Shown piece after piece: positions 26,839 through 34,934 of a stretch of DNA of 64,000 nt. This stretch comes from Betaproteobacteria bacterium (GTDB taxonomy: Bacteria > Pseudomonadota > Gammaproteobacteria > Burkholderiales > JACQAP01). Position numbers and translations under genes: made by a program. The DNA lies in the NCBI GenBank assembly GCA_016194905.1, contig JACQAP010000008.1:186001-250000 (forward strand). The letters are read 5' to 3'. Numbering within the stretch: the first letter of the stretch is position 1; every line of letters begins with the position of its first letter. The notes below the pieces were generated by a model that saw nothing but the letters and a program-made list of their open reading frames with translations, was not told the origin of the DNA and did not search any database.

Positions 26839-27120
26839 CCCCCCGGCTCTGCCGGGGTGGCAGTAGAAGTTTGACGTTTCAAGGAGTCCATCGCGGAAAC
26901 GCCTGATCGTGAACCGCCAAGCACACGACGAGGAGTTTCACGGATGGACAAGTACGAGAGCCTAAGGCAGACGAAGTGGCGGTGGAAGTGTTGTTCGTTC
27001 TGATGTGTCATAGAAGGCTCACGTACGCGTCACCCCGGCATTGAATCGGGGTCGCGAGAGCGACCCCGCGTAGCCGCTTTGAGCGGCTCACAACTTAAAG
27101 CCCCCGGCTTTGCCGGGGGA
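26839..27120. mobile_element. IS200/IS605-derived mini-element (non-autonomous)
   Basis: A roughly 280-base element bounded by GC hairpins: CCCCGGC/TCT/GCCGGGG at 26841-26857 on the left and CCCCCGGC/TTT/GCCGGGGG at 27101-27119 on the right, with further hairpins at 27048-27067 and 27072-27088. Inside, the ATG at 26944 starts MDKYESLRQTKWRWKCCSF and stops after 19 codons. That is the typical beginning of an IS200-type TnpA (KSLRHTKW...), cut off before the catalytic HUH and Tyr motifs. It therefore looks like an internally deleted IS200 with subterminal hairpins kept. Any mobility would need a TnpA elsewhere in the genome. Confidence 0.6.
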
Positions 27121-27126
27121 TACTTA

Positions 27127-27296
27127 CTTGAAAGGCAAGACTCAGTCCTGAGGCCTAAAGTTATGGGCGAATACCCTACGTGCGTAGCACGTCGGAGTAC
27201 CCTTCTAGCCCGGAGTTATGGGCGTCAGCCCGGTTATGGTCAACGACCGGTTATGGCGCAGCCCGGTTATGGCAGCGCCGGTATCCCCTTGCGGGA
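27127..27296. repeat. mini-hairpin chain 1
   Basis: Directly after the IS200-derived element is a chain of short palindromes, each a 3-6 base-pair stem with a 2-5 base loop: CTTG/AAAGG/CAAG (27127-27139), CTCAG/TC/CTGAG (27141-27152), ACGTGC/GTA/GCACGT (27178-27192), GGGC/GTCA/GCCC (27220-27231), GGTC/AAC/GACC (27238-27248), GGC/GCA/GCC (27255-27263) and GGC/AGC/GCC (27271-27279). The last four are separated by the spacer CGGTTAT at a period of about 16-17 bases. Three GGAATCC direct repeats follow (27294-27332). No gene is supported here. Confidence 0.6.
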
Positions 27297-27428
27297 ATCC
27301 TGTGGAATCCCTTTTGGAATCCCTTGTGGAATGGCGTGATCGGCAACCCTTCTAGGCCTGTATCCCGCGGGCGTCCCTGCCCCCGAGGGGGCTCGTGGTG
27401 TTTTGCATCCGGTCGCGCCTGGCTTAAC

Positions 27429-27523
27429 ATGTCGAAAACGCTTACGTTTTTCGACATATTGTGGTGATATGTCGAATCGTTCGACATGTTCCGCCGACGT
27501 GTCGACAAACCGGGAGCATTTCG
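27429..27523 (+). promoter_or_regulatory. TGTCGAA operator-like array upstream of fic
   Basis: Several inverted half-sites of the form ATGTCGAA / TTCGACAT lie just before the Fic gene. Pair one is ATGTCGAAAACG (27429-27440) with CGTTTTTCGACAT (27445-27457); pair two is ATGTCGAA/TCG/TTCGACAT (27469-27487); then GTGTCGACA (27499-27507) and TTTCGACAC (27519-27527). The density and symmetry look like binding sites for a dimeric regulator. The Fic protein has a winged-helix-like C-terminal region and may autoregulate, but the regulator is inferred. Confidence 0.5.
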
Positions 27524-27527
27524 ACAC

Positions 27528-28712
27528 GTGGCCAGGTTCGACCCCAACCGTCCCTACAATGCGCTGCCCCCGCTGCCGCCCAAAGCGGACATCGAAACGC
27601 GCGCCATCCTGAAGGCTTGCATAGGTGCCCGCGCAGCGGTTGCGGCACTGAGACAGGCGGGAACGCTGATTCCCAATCAGGGCGTGCTGATCAACACGAT
27701 CCCACTGCTGGAAGCGCAGGCCAGTTCCGAGATCGAGAACATCGTCACCACCACCGACGCGTTGTTCAAGTACGCGCAAATCGATCCGGAAAATGCAGAT
27801 CCGGCCACCAAGGAAGCCCTGCGCTACCGCACGGCGCTGCGCCAAGGCGTCGAATCCCTGAAAGCGAAGCCGCTCAGCACGTCCACGGCGGTTGCCGTTT
27901 GCTCCACCATCAAAGGCCGGCAAATGGAAATCCGGCGCGTGCCCGGAACAACGCTCACAAACCCGGCGAAGAACGCAGTCATCTACACGCCCCCGGCGGG
28001 GGAGGCTTTGCTGCGCGAAAAACTCGCCAACTGGGAGCGGTTCATCCATAAGCAGACGGAGGTCGATCCGCTCATCCGTATGGCGGTCGCGCATTACCAG
28101 TTCGAGGCGATCCACCCATTCACCGATGGAAACGGCCGGACCGGCCGGGTGCTCAATCAGCTCATGCTTGTGGAGCAAGGTCTGCTGGACCTGCCGGTTC
28201 TGTATCTATCCCGGTACATCATCGGCAACAAGCCGGATTACCATCGCCTGTTGCTCGCTGTGACCCGTGATGCCGCCTGGGAAAAATGGATTCTCTACAT
28301 GCTTGCGGGCATACGGGAGACAGCAGCCTGGACGGTAGAGAAGATACAGGCGGTTCATGATCTCATGACCCATTCGGCGGAATACGTCCGTGCGCGTGCC
28401 CCGAAGCTCTATAGCCGCGAACTGGTCGAGCTGGTTTTCGTGCAGCCGTACTGCCGCATCCAGAACATTGTCGAGGCGAAGTTGGGGAACAGGCAGACGG
28501 CGTCCGTTTATCTCAAGGCGCTGGCCGATATCGGAATGCTCAAGGAAGTCAAAGTCGGCCGTGAGAAATTGTTCATTCATCCGAAGTTTGTCGCCTTGTT
28601 GACCAGCGAAACACACCGATTCAAACCCTACGAGGGCGCGAGGCGCGGGTCTGCGGGTTCAAAACAAAAGGGTCCTGGAATAAAGAGCGCTACACGGCGC
28701 ATCGAACGCTGA
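27528..28712 (+). CDS. Fic family protein (adenylyltransferase, self-inhibited type)
   Basis: A 394-residue FIDO-domain protein that probably transfers AMP to a hydroxyl side chain of a target protein. The active-site motif is HPFTDGNGRTGR at about 196-207, a perfect HPFxDGNGRxxR. The inhibitory helix motif SSEIEN lies N-terminal at 66-71, matching the (S/T)xxxE(G/N) rule for class II proteins, which block their own ATP site. The last 110 residues resemble a winged helix (SVYLKALADIGMLKEVKVG). The GTG at 27528 was chosen because FDPNRPYNALPPLPP is the usual N-terminus; an ATG at 27486 lies inside the operator-like sites. Confidence 0.87.
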   Translation: MARFDPNRPYNALPPLPPKADIETRAILKACIGARAAVAALRQAGTLIPNQGVLINTIPLLEAQASSEIENIVTTTDALFKYAQIDPENADPATKEALRYRTALRQGVESLKAKPLSTSTAVAVCSTIKGRQMEIRRVPGTTLTNPAKNAVIYTPPAGEALLREKLANWERFIHKQTEVDPLIRMAVAHYQFEAIHPFTDGNGRTGRVLNQLMLVEQGLLDLPVLYLSRYIIGNKPDYHRLLLAVTRDAAWEKWILYMLAGIRETAAWTVEKIQAVHDLMTHSAEYVRARAPKLYSRELVELVFVQPYCRIQNIVEAKLGNRQTASVYLKALADIGMLKEVKVGREKLFIHPKFVALLTSETHRFKPYEGARRGSAGSKQKGPGIKSATRRIER

Positions 28713-28744
28713 GATCGTTGCTAACCACTAATTCTAGAAATGAC

Positions 28745-29035
28745 ATGGCTAAACTGAAAAACATCCTGATCGCACCGGCAATGATATTCCTGGCGGTGAG
28801 CGCCCACGCGGCGGTGCCGGGCGATGGCGCCGAGGGCAAACGCCTGCACGATGCCAACTGCACGGCGTGCCACGATACTTCGGTCTACGCCCGTAAGGAC
28901 CATAGAGTCCAATCGTTGGATGGTCTCAAACAGCAGGTCGAAGATTGCGCCCACATGGCACAAAAGGAATTCTCGCCGGCCGAGAGGCAGAACATCGTCA
29001 AGTACCTGAACGATCAGTTCTACCGATTCCAATAG
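28745..29035 (+). CDS. small monohaem c-type cytochrome
   Basis: A 96-residue secreted cytochrome. It has a signal peptide (MAKLKNILIAPAMIFLAVSAHA), a single haem-attachment motif CTACH in NCTACHDTSV, and a C-terminal helix PAERQNIVKYLNDQF as in class I cytochromes c. A candidate distal ligand is a Met in CAHMAQKEF. The ATG at 28745 starts the signal peptide cleanly; a frame upstream is open but lacks one. It would act in the periplasm as an electron carrier. The neighbours give no partner. Confidence 0.82.
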   Translation: MAKLKNILIAPAMIFLAVSAHAAVPGDGAEGKRLHDANCTACHDTSVYARKDHRVQSLDGLKQQVEDCAHMAQKEFSPAERQNIVKYLNDQFYRFQ

Positions 29036-29219
29036 AGCGCGGGCAAGGGCAAGAGGGGCGCATCTCGCTATTTATGCAACATACCAAACCGGACCCGCTT
29101 TACGTGCACAAAGACGAACGCAGCGAAGTCTTGAGGCTCGGGGTTGCGGCGGCAATCGACCAAGCCACAGGGGAGTCGTCTCGTGGACGACCACTACACC
29201 TATACAGTAGTATGACCAC

Positions 29220-29706
<487 letters not shown>

Positions 29707-29983
29707 TGTGCGGAGTTGTCTGCAGGGGATCGGTTCGCAGATCGACGCCACAAAACGGCCTTCTGCGTAACGGTGACCGGTTATCAGTCAGCGGTGCGAG
29801 GCGAAGGCTTTGGACTGTTCCTGTTCGCTGTTCCTCGTTCACAGTTACCTGTTTACGGCCTTTACCCAGAACCTGGCACTTTTGGCCGATTACCCGCGCG
29901 AATACCCTGGCGGATACCCTATGTGCGTAGCACGTCAGGAGACCTTTCTAGCCTGGAGTTATGGCCTCTTTTAGACCGGTTAT

Positions 29984-30118
29984 GGGCGTAGCCCTGTACC
30001 CTTGTGGGTATGGTCAACGACCGGTTATGGGCACAGCCCGGTTCCCTTTTTGGGAATCCCGCAACGCGGGGCACACCTTCCCCCTTTATGGACGAAGTCC
30101 GGTATCCCCGCATGGGGG
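29984..30118. repeat. mini-hairpin chain 2
   Basis: Eight consecutive tiny palindromes in 135 bases: GGGC/GTA/GCCC (29984-29994), ACCC/TTGT/GGGT (29998-30009), GGTC/AAC/GACC (30012-30022), GGGC/ACA/GCCC (30029-30039), TTCCC/TTTTT/GGGAA (30042-30056), CCCGC/AAC/GCGGG (30058-30070), GGAC/GAA/GTCC (30090-30100) and CCCC/GCAT/GGGG (30106-30117). A shared lead-in (GTGCGTAGCACGTC, then TTTCTAGCC and GGAGTTATGG) at 29922-29963 matches chain 1. The approximately 280 bases before that show nothing recognisable. Confidence 0.65.
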
Positions 30119-30153
30119 CACCCTTCACCGCATGATTTCATGAAAGGAAATCG

Positions 30154-30762
30154 ATGAAACTCTACTACTCCCCCAGCGCCTGCTCCATGGCCCCGCACAT
30201 CGTTTCCCGCGAAGCGGGACTCAAGCTCGACCTGGTCAAGGTCGACATCCCGAGCAAGAAGACCGAAGCCGGCGACGACTACTGGAAGATCAACTTCAAG
30301 GGCTACGTCCCGACGCTGCAGCTCGACAACGGCGAAACGCTCACCGAGGCGGGCGTCATCTGCCAGTACCTGGCCGACCAGAAGCCGGAGTCCGGGCTCG
30401 CGCCCAAGCCCGGCACGATGGAACGCTATCGCCTGGCGGAGTGGCTCAACTTCGTCTCGGCGGAAATGCACAAGCAGTTCGGCGCGCTGTTCAATCCGAA
30501 ATACACGCCGGAGATGCGGGAAGTCCAGCTCGGCGTCATCGGCCGCCGGCTCAAGCCCCTCGAAGAAAAGCTCGGTGACAAGCGGCAATACCTGATGGGC
30601 GACAAGTTTTCCGCGGCGGATGCTTACGCCTTCACGATCCTGAACTGGAGCAAAGGCCTCAAGATCGATCTTTCGCCCTGGCCGAACATCAAGGCGTACT
30701 ACGAGCGCGTCGGCCAGCGCCCGAAGATCCAGGAAACGATGAAGGCGGAAGGGCTGGCCTAG
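30154..30762 (+). CDS. glutathione S-transferase
   Basis: A 202-residue cytosolic GST. The N-terminal thioredoxin-like half opens MKLYYSPSACSMAPHIVSREAGL, with the catalytic Ser/Cys region SACS, a cis-Pro in GYVPTLQL, and ETLTEAGVICQYLAD for the gamma-glutamyl site. The all-helical C-terminal half includes FSAADAYAFTILNWSKGLKIDL. Length and motif SPSACSMAPHI fit the bacterial beta-class (GstA). The gene is flanked on both sides by copies of the GGACxxxGTCC mini-hairpin in inverted orientation (30086-30104, complement at 30796-30814). Confidence 0.9.
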   Translation: MKLYYSPSACSMAPHIVSREAGLKLDLVKVDIPSKKTEAGDDYWKINFKGYVPTLQLDNGETLTEAGVICQYLADQKPESGLAPKPGTMERYRLAEWLNFVSAEMHKQFGALFNPKYTPEMREVQLGVIGRRLKPLEEKLGDKRQYLMGDKFSAADAYAFTILNWSKGLKIDLSPWPNIKAYYERVGQRPKIQETMKAEGLA

Positions 30763-30851
30763 CGCCAGGGACGAGGGCGCCCGACTTCGCTGGATACCGG
30801 ACTTCGCCCATAAGGGACGAGGGAGAGGCTTGGAGGGCAGTTTCTCGTTTC

Positions 30852-31228
30852 CTCTCAGCACTCAGTACGTAGCACCCAGCACTGCTTCTTCGCTTTTACC
30901 TTTCCTTCGACCGGGGGCAGCCCGGAAGCTGGTTACTTTTCTTGCGCGGCCAAGCAAAGTAACCAAAAGAAGGCCGCCCCTGGTGTCGCGCCCCTTATCA
31001 GGGGTAACCCTGTGCTGCCTGACCCGACAAGGCGGCTGCGGAACTCGACCTGGCAGGGCACACACAACGTGCCCTGCCATGGGACTCGAACAGTCCTCGC
31101 CGACAACCCCTTGTCGAGTCGAGCTGCTCGGCGCGCCACAAGGGGGTTCAACGGCAAGCGCGGTAGGGCGAACTAAGGCTCCAAGTCTCTATTCAGCCCT
31201 TTCTCAGCACCCAGTACGCAGCACACAG
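30852..31228. repeat. dispersed repeat block (CTTTTCTTGCGCGGCCAAG type) between direct repeats
   Basis: A block starting TCAGCACTCAGTACGTAGCA (30857) and ending with the related TCAGCACCCAGTACGCAGCA (31203) encloses the sequence CTTTTCTTGCGCGGCCAAGC and AAAGTAACCAAAAGAAGGCC (30938-30977). The latter is a stretch I recognise as recurring between genes in many beta- and gammaproteobacteria, where it is often misannotated as short proteins. I see no conserved protein. It sits at the left edge of the low-GC island. Confidence 0.45.
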
Positions 31229-31263
31229 CCACTTGGCGGATGCGCTGCCCCTTGCAGCGCCAT

Positions 31264-31283
31264 GCCGTCTGCGTAGAATCGCA
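31264..31283. promoter_or_regulatory. palindrome with embedded TAGAAT
   Basis: GTCTGCG/TAGAAT/CGCAGAC: a 7-base-pair inverted repeat around a TAGAAT hexamer that resembles a -10 element. It lies about 110 bases before the endonuclease-like fragment and about 370 before nurA. It could be a regulated promoter or a transcript hairpin. No clear -35 box. Confidence 0.3.
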
Positions 31284-31393
31284 GACAGGCACCGCCCGAT
31301 CTCACCAAGAAGTACGCCGCAGTAACAATCCAGAATTTCACGCACAGCCGCGATCGTCGCGTGTTCTAAAAAGTGACGACGCCGGGGGTATTT

Positions 31394-31609
31394 GTGGCCA
31401 GGAAAAGGGAGAGGCTCTTTGAGCAACTCACCACGATGCCGTGGTGGGTGAGTATCGCTTTCTCTGGCTCTGTTTATGTCGGCATCTTACCCTCAATTGA
31501 ATCCAAGAACCCTTCTGTGGAAGAGTCCGCTCGTGGCGACTTGCCAGTGGCAGCAACGCCTCGGGTAAATTTGGATTCCAATATCCAACCGAATTCCGCG
31601 ACGCCATAG
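31394..31609 (+). pseudogene. N-terminal fragment of a membrane restriction endonuclease-like protein
   Basis: From a GTG at 31394 the frame encodes MARKRERLFEQLTTMPWWVSIAFSG and on for 71 residues. The opening, a basic stretch followed by LTTMPWWVSIAFSGSVYVG, resembles the N-terminal membrane segment of Mrr-like restriction endonuclease proteins (typically SLFEDLIELAARLPWWVG). The nuclease domain that should follow is missing; the tail has no known motif. It may be a remnant from the same defence locus. Confidence is low because only about 30 residues match a pattern I recall. Confidence 0.4.
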
Positions 31610-31653
31610 ATCCGTCTACCGAACTGACTATTAGCTCCGACTGGTGAGTCAAT

Positions 31654-32796
31654 ATGTTCGAACCGTCAACGCAAACGCAGCTCAAGCAGGCCATCGCCGA
31701 ATGTATTCACAGCGATCAGGGGATACTTGACGCGCTGCGTGAAGAGATTCGCCCCCTAAAGCAGCAGACCAAGCGAATCCAACCCCGTGCTACTACGTCG
31801 ATCTCTTTGGTAGGTACCGATGGTGGAAATAATCAGCTCCAGTTTGATCCATTCTTGATTCAGCTCGTTCGGGTTGTCGATTCGAGCAACAATGAATACT
31901 GCCTGGAGGCACTGTCTCCTACTACACCTGTCGATGCTCTTGTGCGGAGACATCTCGATAAAGACGGCACATCGAAATCAGCACTCGGCGAGATGATGAA
32001 ATTCCTCGGAGTTGACAGCTTGCCGAGGCTTTCTCACATGATTCGTCCGAAAGACAAGGGTAAGCCTGTGTCACCAAGTTGGGTCCAAGTGTATCGGGAA
32101 TTAGTCGAGTGGGCGGTCTTGTTCTCTATTTTGACCAAAGACTTTGGCACAGACACACTTATTATTTGCGACGGACTGCTGCGCAGCAAGATTTTTGCTG
32201 GAGATAATTTCCAACGGCTACTTCAGGAGATAAAGGAGCGAATTGATCAGCAATGGCGGCGGAACCGCCGTCGAATTTATTTGGCAGGCGTCGCAAAGCA
32301 CAGCAAGGTCCTGGTGCGTTATCGCTTGGCAATGGCGCTTGAGCACGTACTTCAGACGGACTATCCGGCATATGTCGAAGTGCCACGAGAGGTTGAGGAA
32401 AAAGCGTACATCTGGTCGGAGTTCGCGCGTGGCGATGATCGGGCTGACGAAGGTGGAGAGATTAATAAGTTCGTCGGAGGGAAGATGTTTTTGGTCAAAT
32501 TCGGTTCGCATCGTCGGGATCCAATCTGGCCGATTGATATTTTCACGGAGCAAAAAGAACACGCTCAAATCATTCTTGGGTCGATGCTTGCCGATGCCAT
32601 CAACGGATTCCCGGTTCCTCACTATCCGCGCTGTCTCCAGAAGGCGCATGAAAACGCAGCTCTCGTCGACTTTGATTTTGACATCTTGCAGGACTACATC
32701 TATGAAGGCATTCGAGGCACGTTAGGCGAGCAATCACAGACTTTGGATGTGTTCGAATTACAGGATGCGGATCCGGCGCAAAAGCGCTACGGATGA
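31654..32796 (+). CDS. nurA: NurA-domain nuclease
   Basis: A 380-residue nuclease that works with a HerA-type ATPase to resect or degrade DNA ends. NurA signatures are the first metal-binding motif SISLVGTDGGNNQ (Asp56), the second DTLIICDGLLRSK (Asp173), and AGVAKHSKVLVRYRL with the conserved Lys. Its stop overlaps a possible start of the herA gene and is 12 bases from the preferred start, so the subunits are co-produced. Base composition is clearly less GC-rich than in flanking genes, which suggests transfer. In archaea HerA-NurA serves recombination repair; in bacteria such pairs sit in antiviral loci. Confidence 0.85.
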   Translation: MFEPSTQTQLKQAIAECIHSDQGILDALREEIRPLKQQTKRIQPRATTSISLVGTDGGNNQLQFDPFLIQLVRVVDSSNNEYCLEALSPTTPVDALVRRHLDKDGTSKSALGEMMKFLGVDSLPRLSHMIRPKDKGKPVSPSWVQVYRELVEWAVLFSILTKDFGTDTLIICDGLLRSKIFAGDNFQRLLQEIKERIDQQWRRNRRRIYLAGVAKHSKVLVRYRLAMALEHVLQTDYPAYVEVPREVEEKAYIWSEFARGDDRADEGGEINKFVGGKMFLVKFGSHRRDPIWPIDIFTEQKEHAQIILGSMLADAINGFPVPHYPRCLQKAHENAALVDFDFDILQDYIYEGIRGTLGEQSQTLDVFELQDADPAQKRYG

Positions 32797-32807
32797 GGGA
32801 GAAACCA

Positions 32808-34934
32808 ATGGCTGATCTCGAATTGTTTCCGCGCGAACAAATCGTTGGAATCTTCCGGGGCTTCCAGCAAGGAGGGTTGGAATTTCATGCCGACCTGGTG
32901 CTTCCGTATAGAAGTGATTTCCAGAATATCCCGATGCACGGCCAGTTTGTTCTCGTACAGCTTGAAACACCCGACGAAGCGGTATTGGGACGAATCACTT
33001 CCTTTTCGTCAGAAGGAAAATTATCTTTTGGCTCAGGCGAGGAGTTCAACATTCGAGCTGTTCAAGAGGACCGCGCTGTTCCGGAGGATCTTCGCGAGCA
33101 ATACCTCAAGTACAGAGTGAATATTCGCGTGCTTGGTGTAGAGCGGCGCAATGGTGCCGGCTTGACCTTCGTGCCATCGCACCGGCGGTTGCCTCATGTG
33201 GGAAGCCCGGTTGCGTTTCCGTCTTCTGCGGTGCTACGTGAAATCGCTGGGCACAACATAAAATGTGCTCCGATTGGACACCTTGCATTTGGCGAATACA
33301 TTTATGCGGGCGACAATAAGCAGTTGGAAATTCATGACTGGATGCAAGTGTTGAAGCCGGAGACCCAAATCTGTTTTCCGGTTGAGTCGTTGGTTTCACG
33401 GCGCAGCTTTGTCTTTGCTCGCGCGGGGTTCGGGAAGTCCAACCTGACTAAGCTTCTTTTTAGCAGGCTATATCACGACACGCCAACCGTCGAAAAACGT
33501 GCAGGGAAACGTGTGCCCGTCGGAACGGTGATCTTTGACCCGGACGGCGAGTACTTTTGGCCTGATGATAAAGGGCGCCCCGGTCTTTGCGATGTTTCGG
33601 AGCTAGCTGACAAACTTGTTGTATTTACTTCACGGCACAATCCGAGCCCGTTTTATCAGTCCTTCGTGGCTGGGGGTATCAAATTGGACATTCGGCGCCT
33701 CCGTCCGTCGGACGTAATCGCGATCGCAATTGGCCCGGAGCGACAGGAGCAACAGAACGTCCGCAAGTTGCGCAGCTTATCGCAGCAGCGTTGGGAAGCT
33801 CTTGTGAATCTGATCGACGCAAACAGTAATGCGACGCCGCTCGAAGATGTCTGTCATTTGCTCGATCTCGATGTAAGCAAACAAGAGGCGGAGGCACTTG
33901 CCGCGCGCGCTAACATGACGGCGGTCGTCAAAATGTTGCACGATCGCAGCAGCCAGCTTATGGACATGCTCGTTCATGCACTGTCGCAGGGAAAGCTTTG
34001 TATTGTGGATGTGTCCCAGATGCGTGGGGGCCAAGCCCTCGTGCTCTCCGGACTGATCCTACGTCGAATATTCGACCGAAACCAGCAAGAGTTCACGAGC
34101 GCCGATCCAAAAACCATTCCGACAATCGCAGTAGTCGAAGAAGCCCAATCTGTCCTGAATGAAAATGCGAGCGCTTCGGAACCTTACATAGCGTGGGTAA
34201 AGGAAGGGCGAAAGTACGATCTTGGCGCTCTCTTGATTACCCAGCAACCTGGAAGTATCCCCACGGAGATTCTCAGCCAAGGCGACAACTGGTTTATCTT
34301 TCACCTTCTCTCGGCTGCCGACTTGGTTGGTCTAAAAAAGGCCAACGCCCACTTCAGCGATGATTTATTGAGCTCGCTCTTGAACGAACCAATTCCGGGA
34401 CAAGGCGTGTTCTGGAGTTCGGTGGGCGGCAAACCCTACCCGGTGAGCCTTCGGGTATTGTCGTTCGAGAAGATGTACAAGATGCTAGACGAGAGGTATG
34501 CACGCCCTGCGGCCCATACCTTTGCCACTGAACTGCGGACTCTGTTCGGAGGATCGTCCACCCCGACTCAACAGCCGACACAGATTCCGACTGCGACGGT
34601 CCCTGACTCTCCGCTAGCTATCGATCAAGGTGACACTGAGGGAATTGACCAGGCTGTAGATGTTCTAGCCGATTTGGAGAAGAAAGCGATAGATGCGCTG
34701 GCACGTAATCAAGAACTCATGGACAAGATTCGGTCGGATTTCGGTGCCGCCTGGGGAAGCGTCAAAGCCTTTCTTCTTACCGAACTGCCTGAGCATCTTG
34801 ATGATCGGGAAAATATCGCCTATCACTTGGTCAGAAAGGCGATGGATAAGCTTATCGGTGTCCAAAATCAAGCGTGGGAATCGTATCGAAACCCAGTGCG
34901 TGGAAATAAAACATACGTTCGAGTGAGGCGTTGA
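32808..34934 (+). CDS. herA: HerA-type ATPase / DNA translocase
   Basis: A 708-residue hexameric-type ATPase of the FtsK-HerA class. The N-terminal approximately 110 residues form a HAS-barrel-like region. Walker A is ARAGFGKSN with Lys210; the HerA-specific DPDGEY follows at 244-249, Walker B is IAVVEEAQS at 440-448, then EGRKYDLGALLITQQPGSI at 466-484 with the arginine finger and sensor region. A C-terminal extension of about 180 residues has no familiar motif. The ATG at 32808 is preceded by GGGAG; an earlier ATG at 32793 overlaps the nurA stop. It would feed DNA to NurA. The stop overlaps the methyltransferase start. Confidence 0.88.
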   Translation: MADLELFPREQIVGIFRGFQQGGLEFHADLVLPYRSDFQNIPMHGQFVLVQLETPDEAVLGRITSFSSEGKLSFGSGEEFNIRAVQEDRAVPEDLREQYLKYRVNIRVLGVERRNGAGLTFVPSHRRLPHVGSPVAFPSSAVLREIAGHNIKCAPIGHLAFGEYIYAGDNKQLEIHDWMQVLKPETQICFPVESLVSRRSFVFARAGFGKSNLTKLLFSRLYHDTPTVEKRAGKRVPVGTVIFDPDGEYFWPDDKGRPGLCDVSELADKLVVFTSRHNPSPFYQSFVAGGIKLDIRRLRPSDVIAIAIGPERQEQQNVRKLRSLSQQRWEALVNLIDANSNATPLEDVCHLLDLDVSKQEAEALAARANMTAVVKMLHDRSSQLMDMLVHALSQGKLCIVDVSQMRGGQALVLSGLILRRIFDRNQQEFTSADPKTIPTIAVVEEAQSVLNENASASEPYIAWVKEGRKYDLGALLITQQPGSIPTEILSQGDNWFIFHLLSAADLVGLKKANAHFSDDLLSSLLNEPIPGQGVFWSSVGGKPYPVSLRVLSFEKMYKMLDERYARPAAHTFATELRTLFGGSSTPTQQPTQIPTATVPDSPLAIDQGDTEGIDQAVDVLADLEKKAIDALARNQELMDKIRSDFGAAWGSVKAFLLTELPEHLDDRENIAYHLVRKAMDKLIGVQNQAWESYRNPVRGNKTYVRVRR

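Noticed and set aside
30890-31276. Open frame around ARKLVTFLARPSKVTKRRPP
   Set aside because: It matches a recurring non-coding repeat that creates false short proteins in many genomes; there is no consistent start or family.
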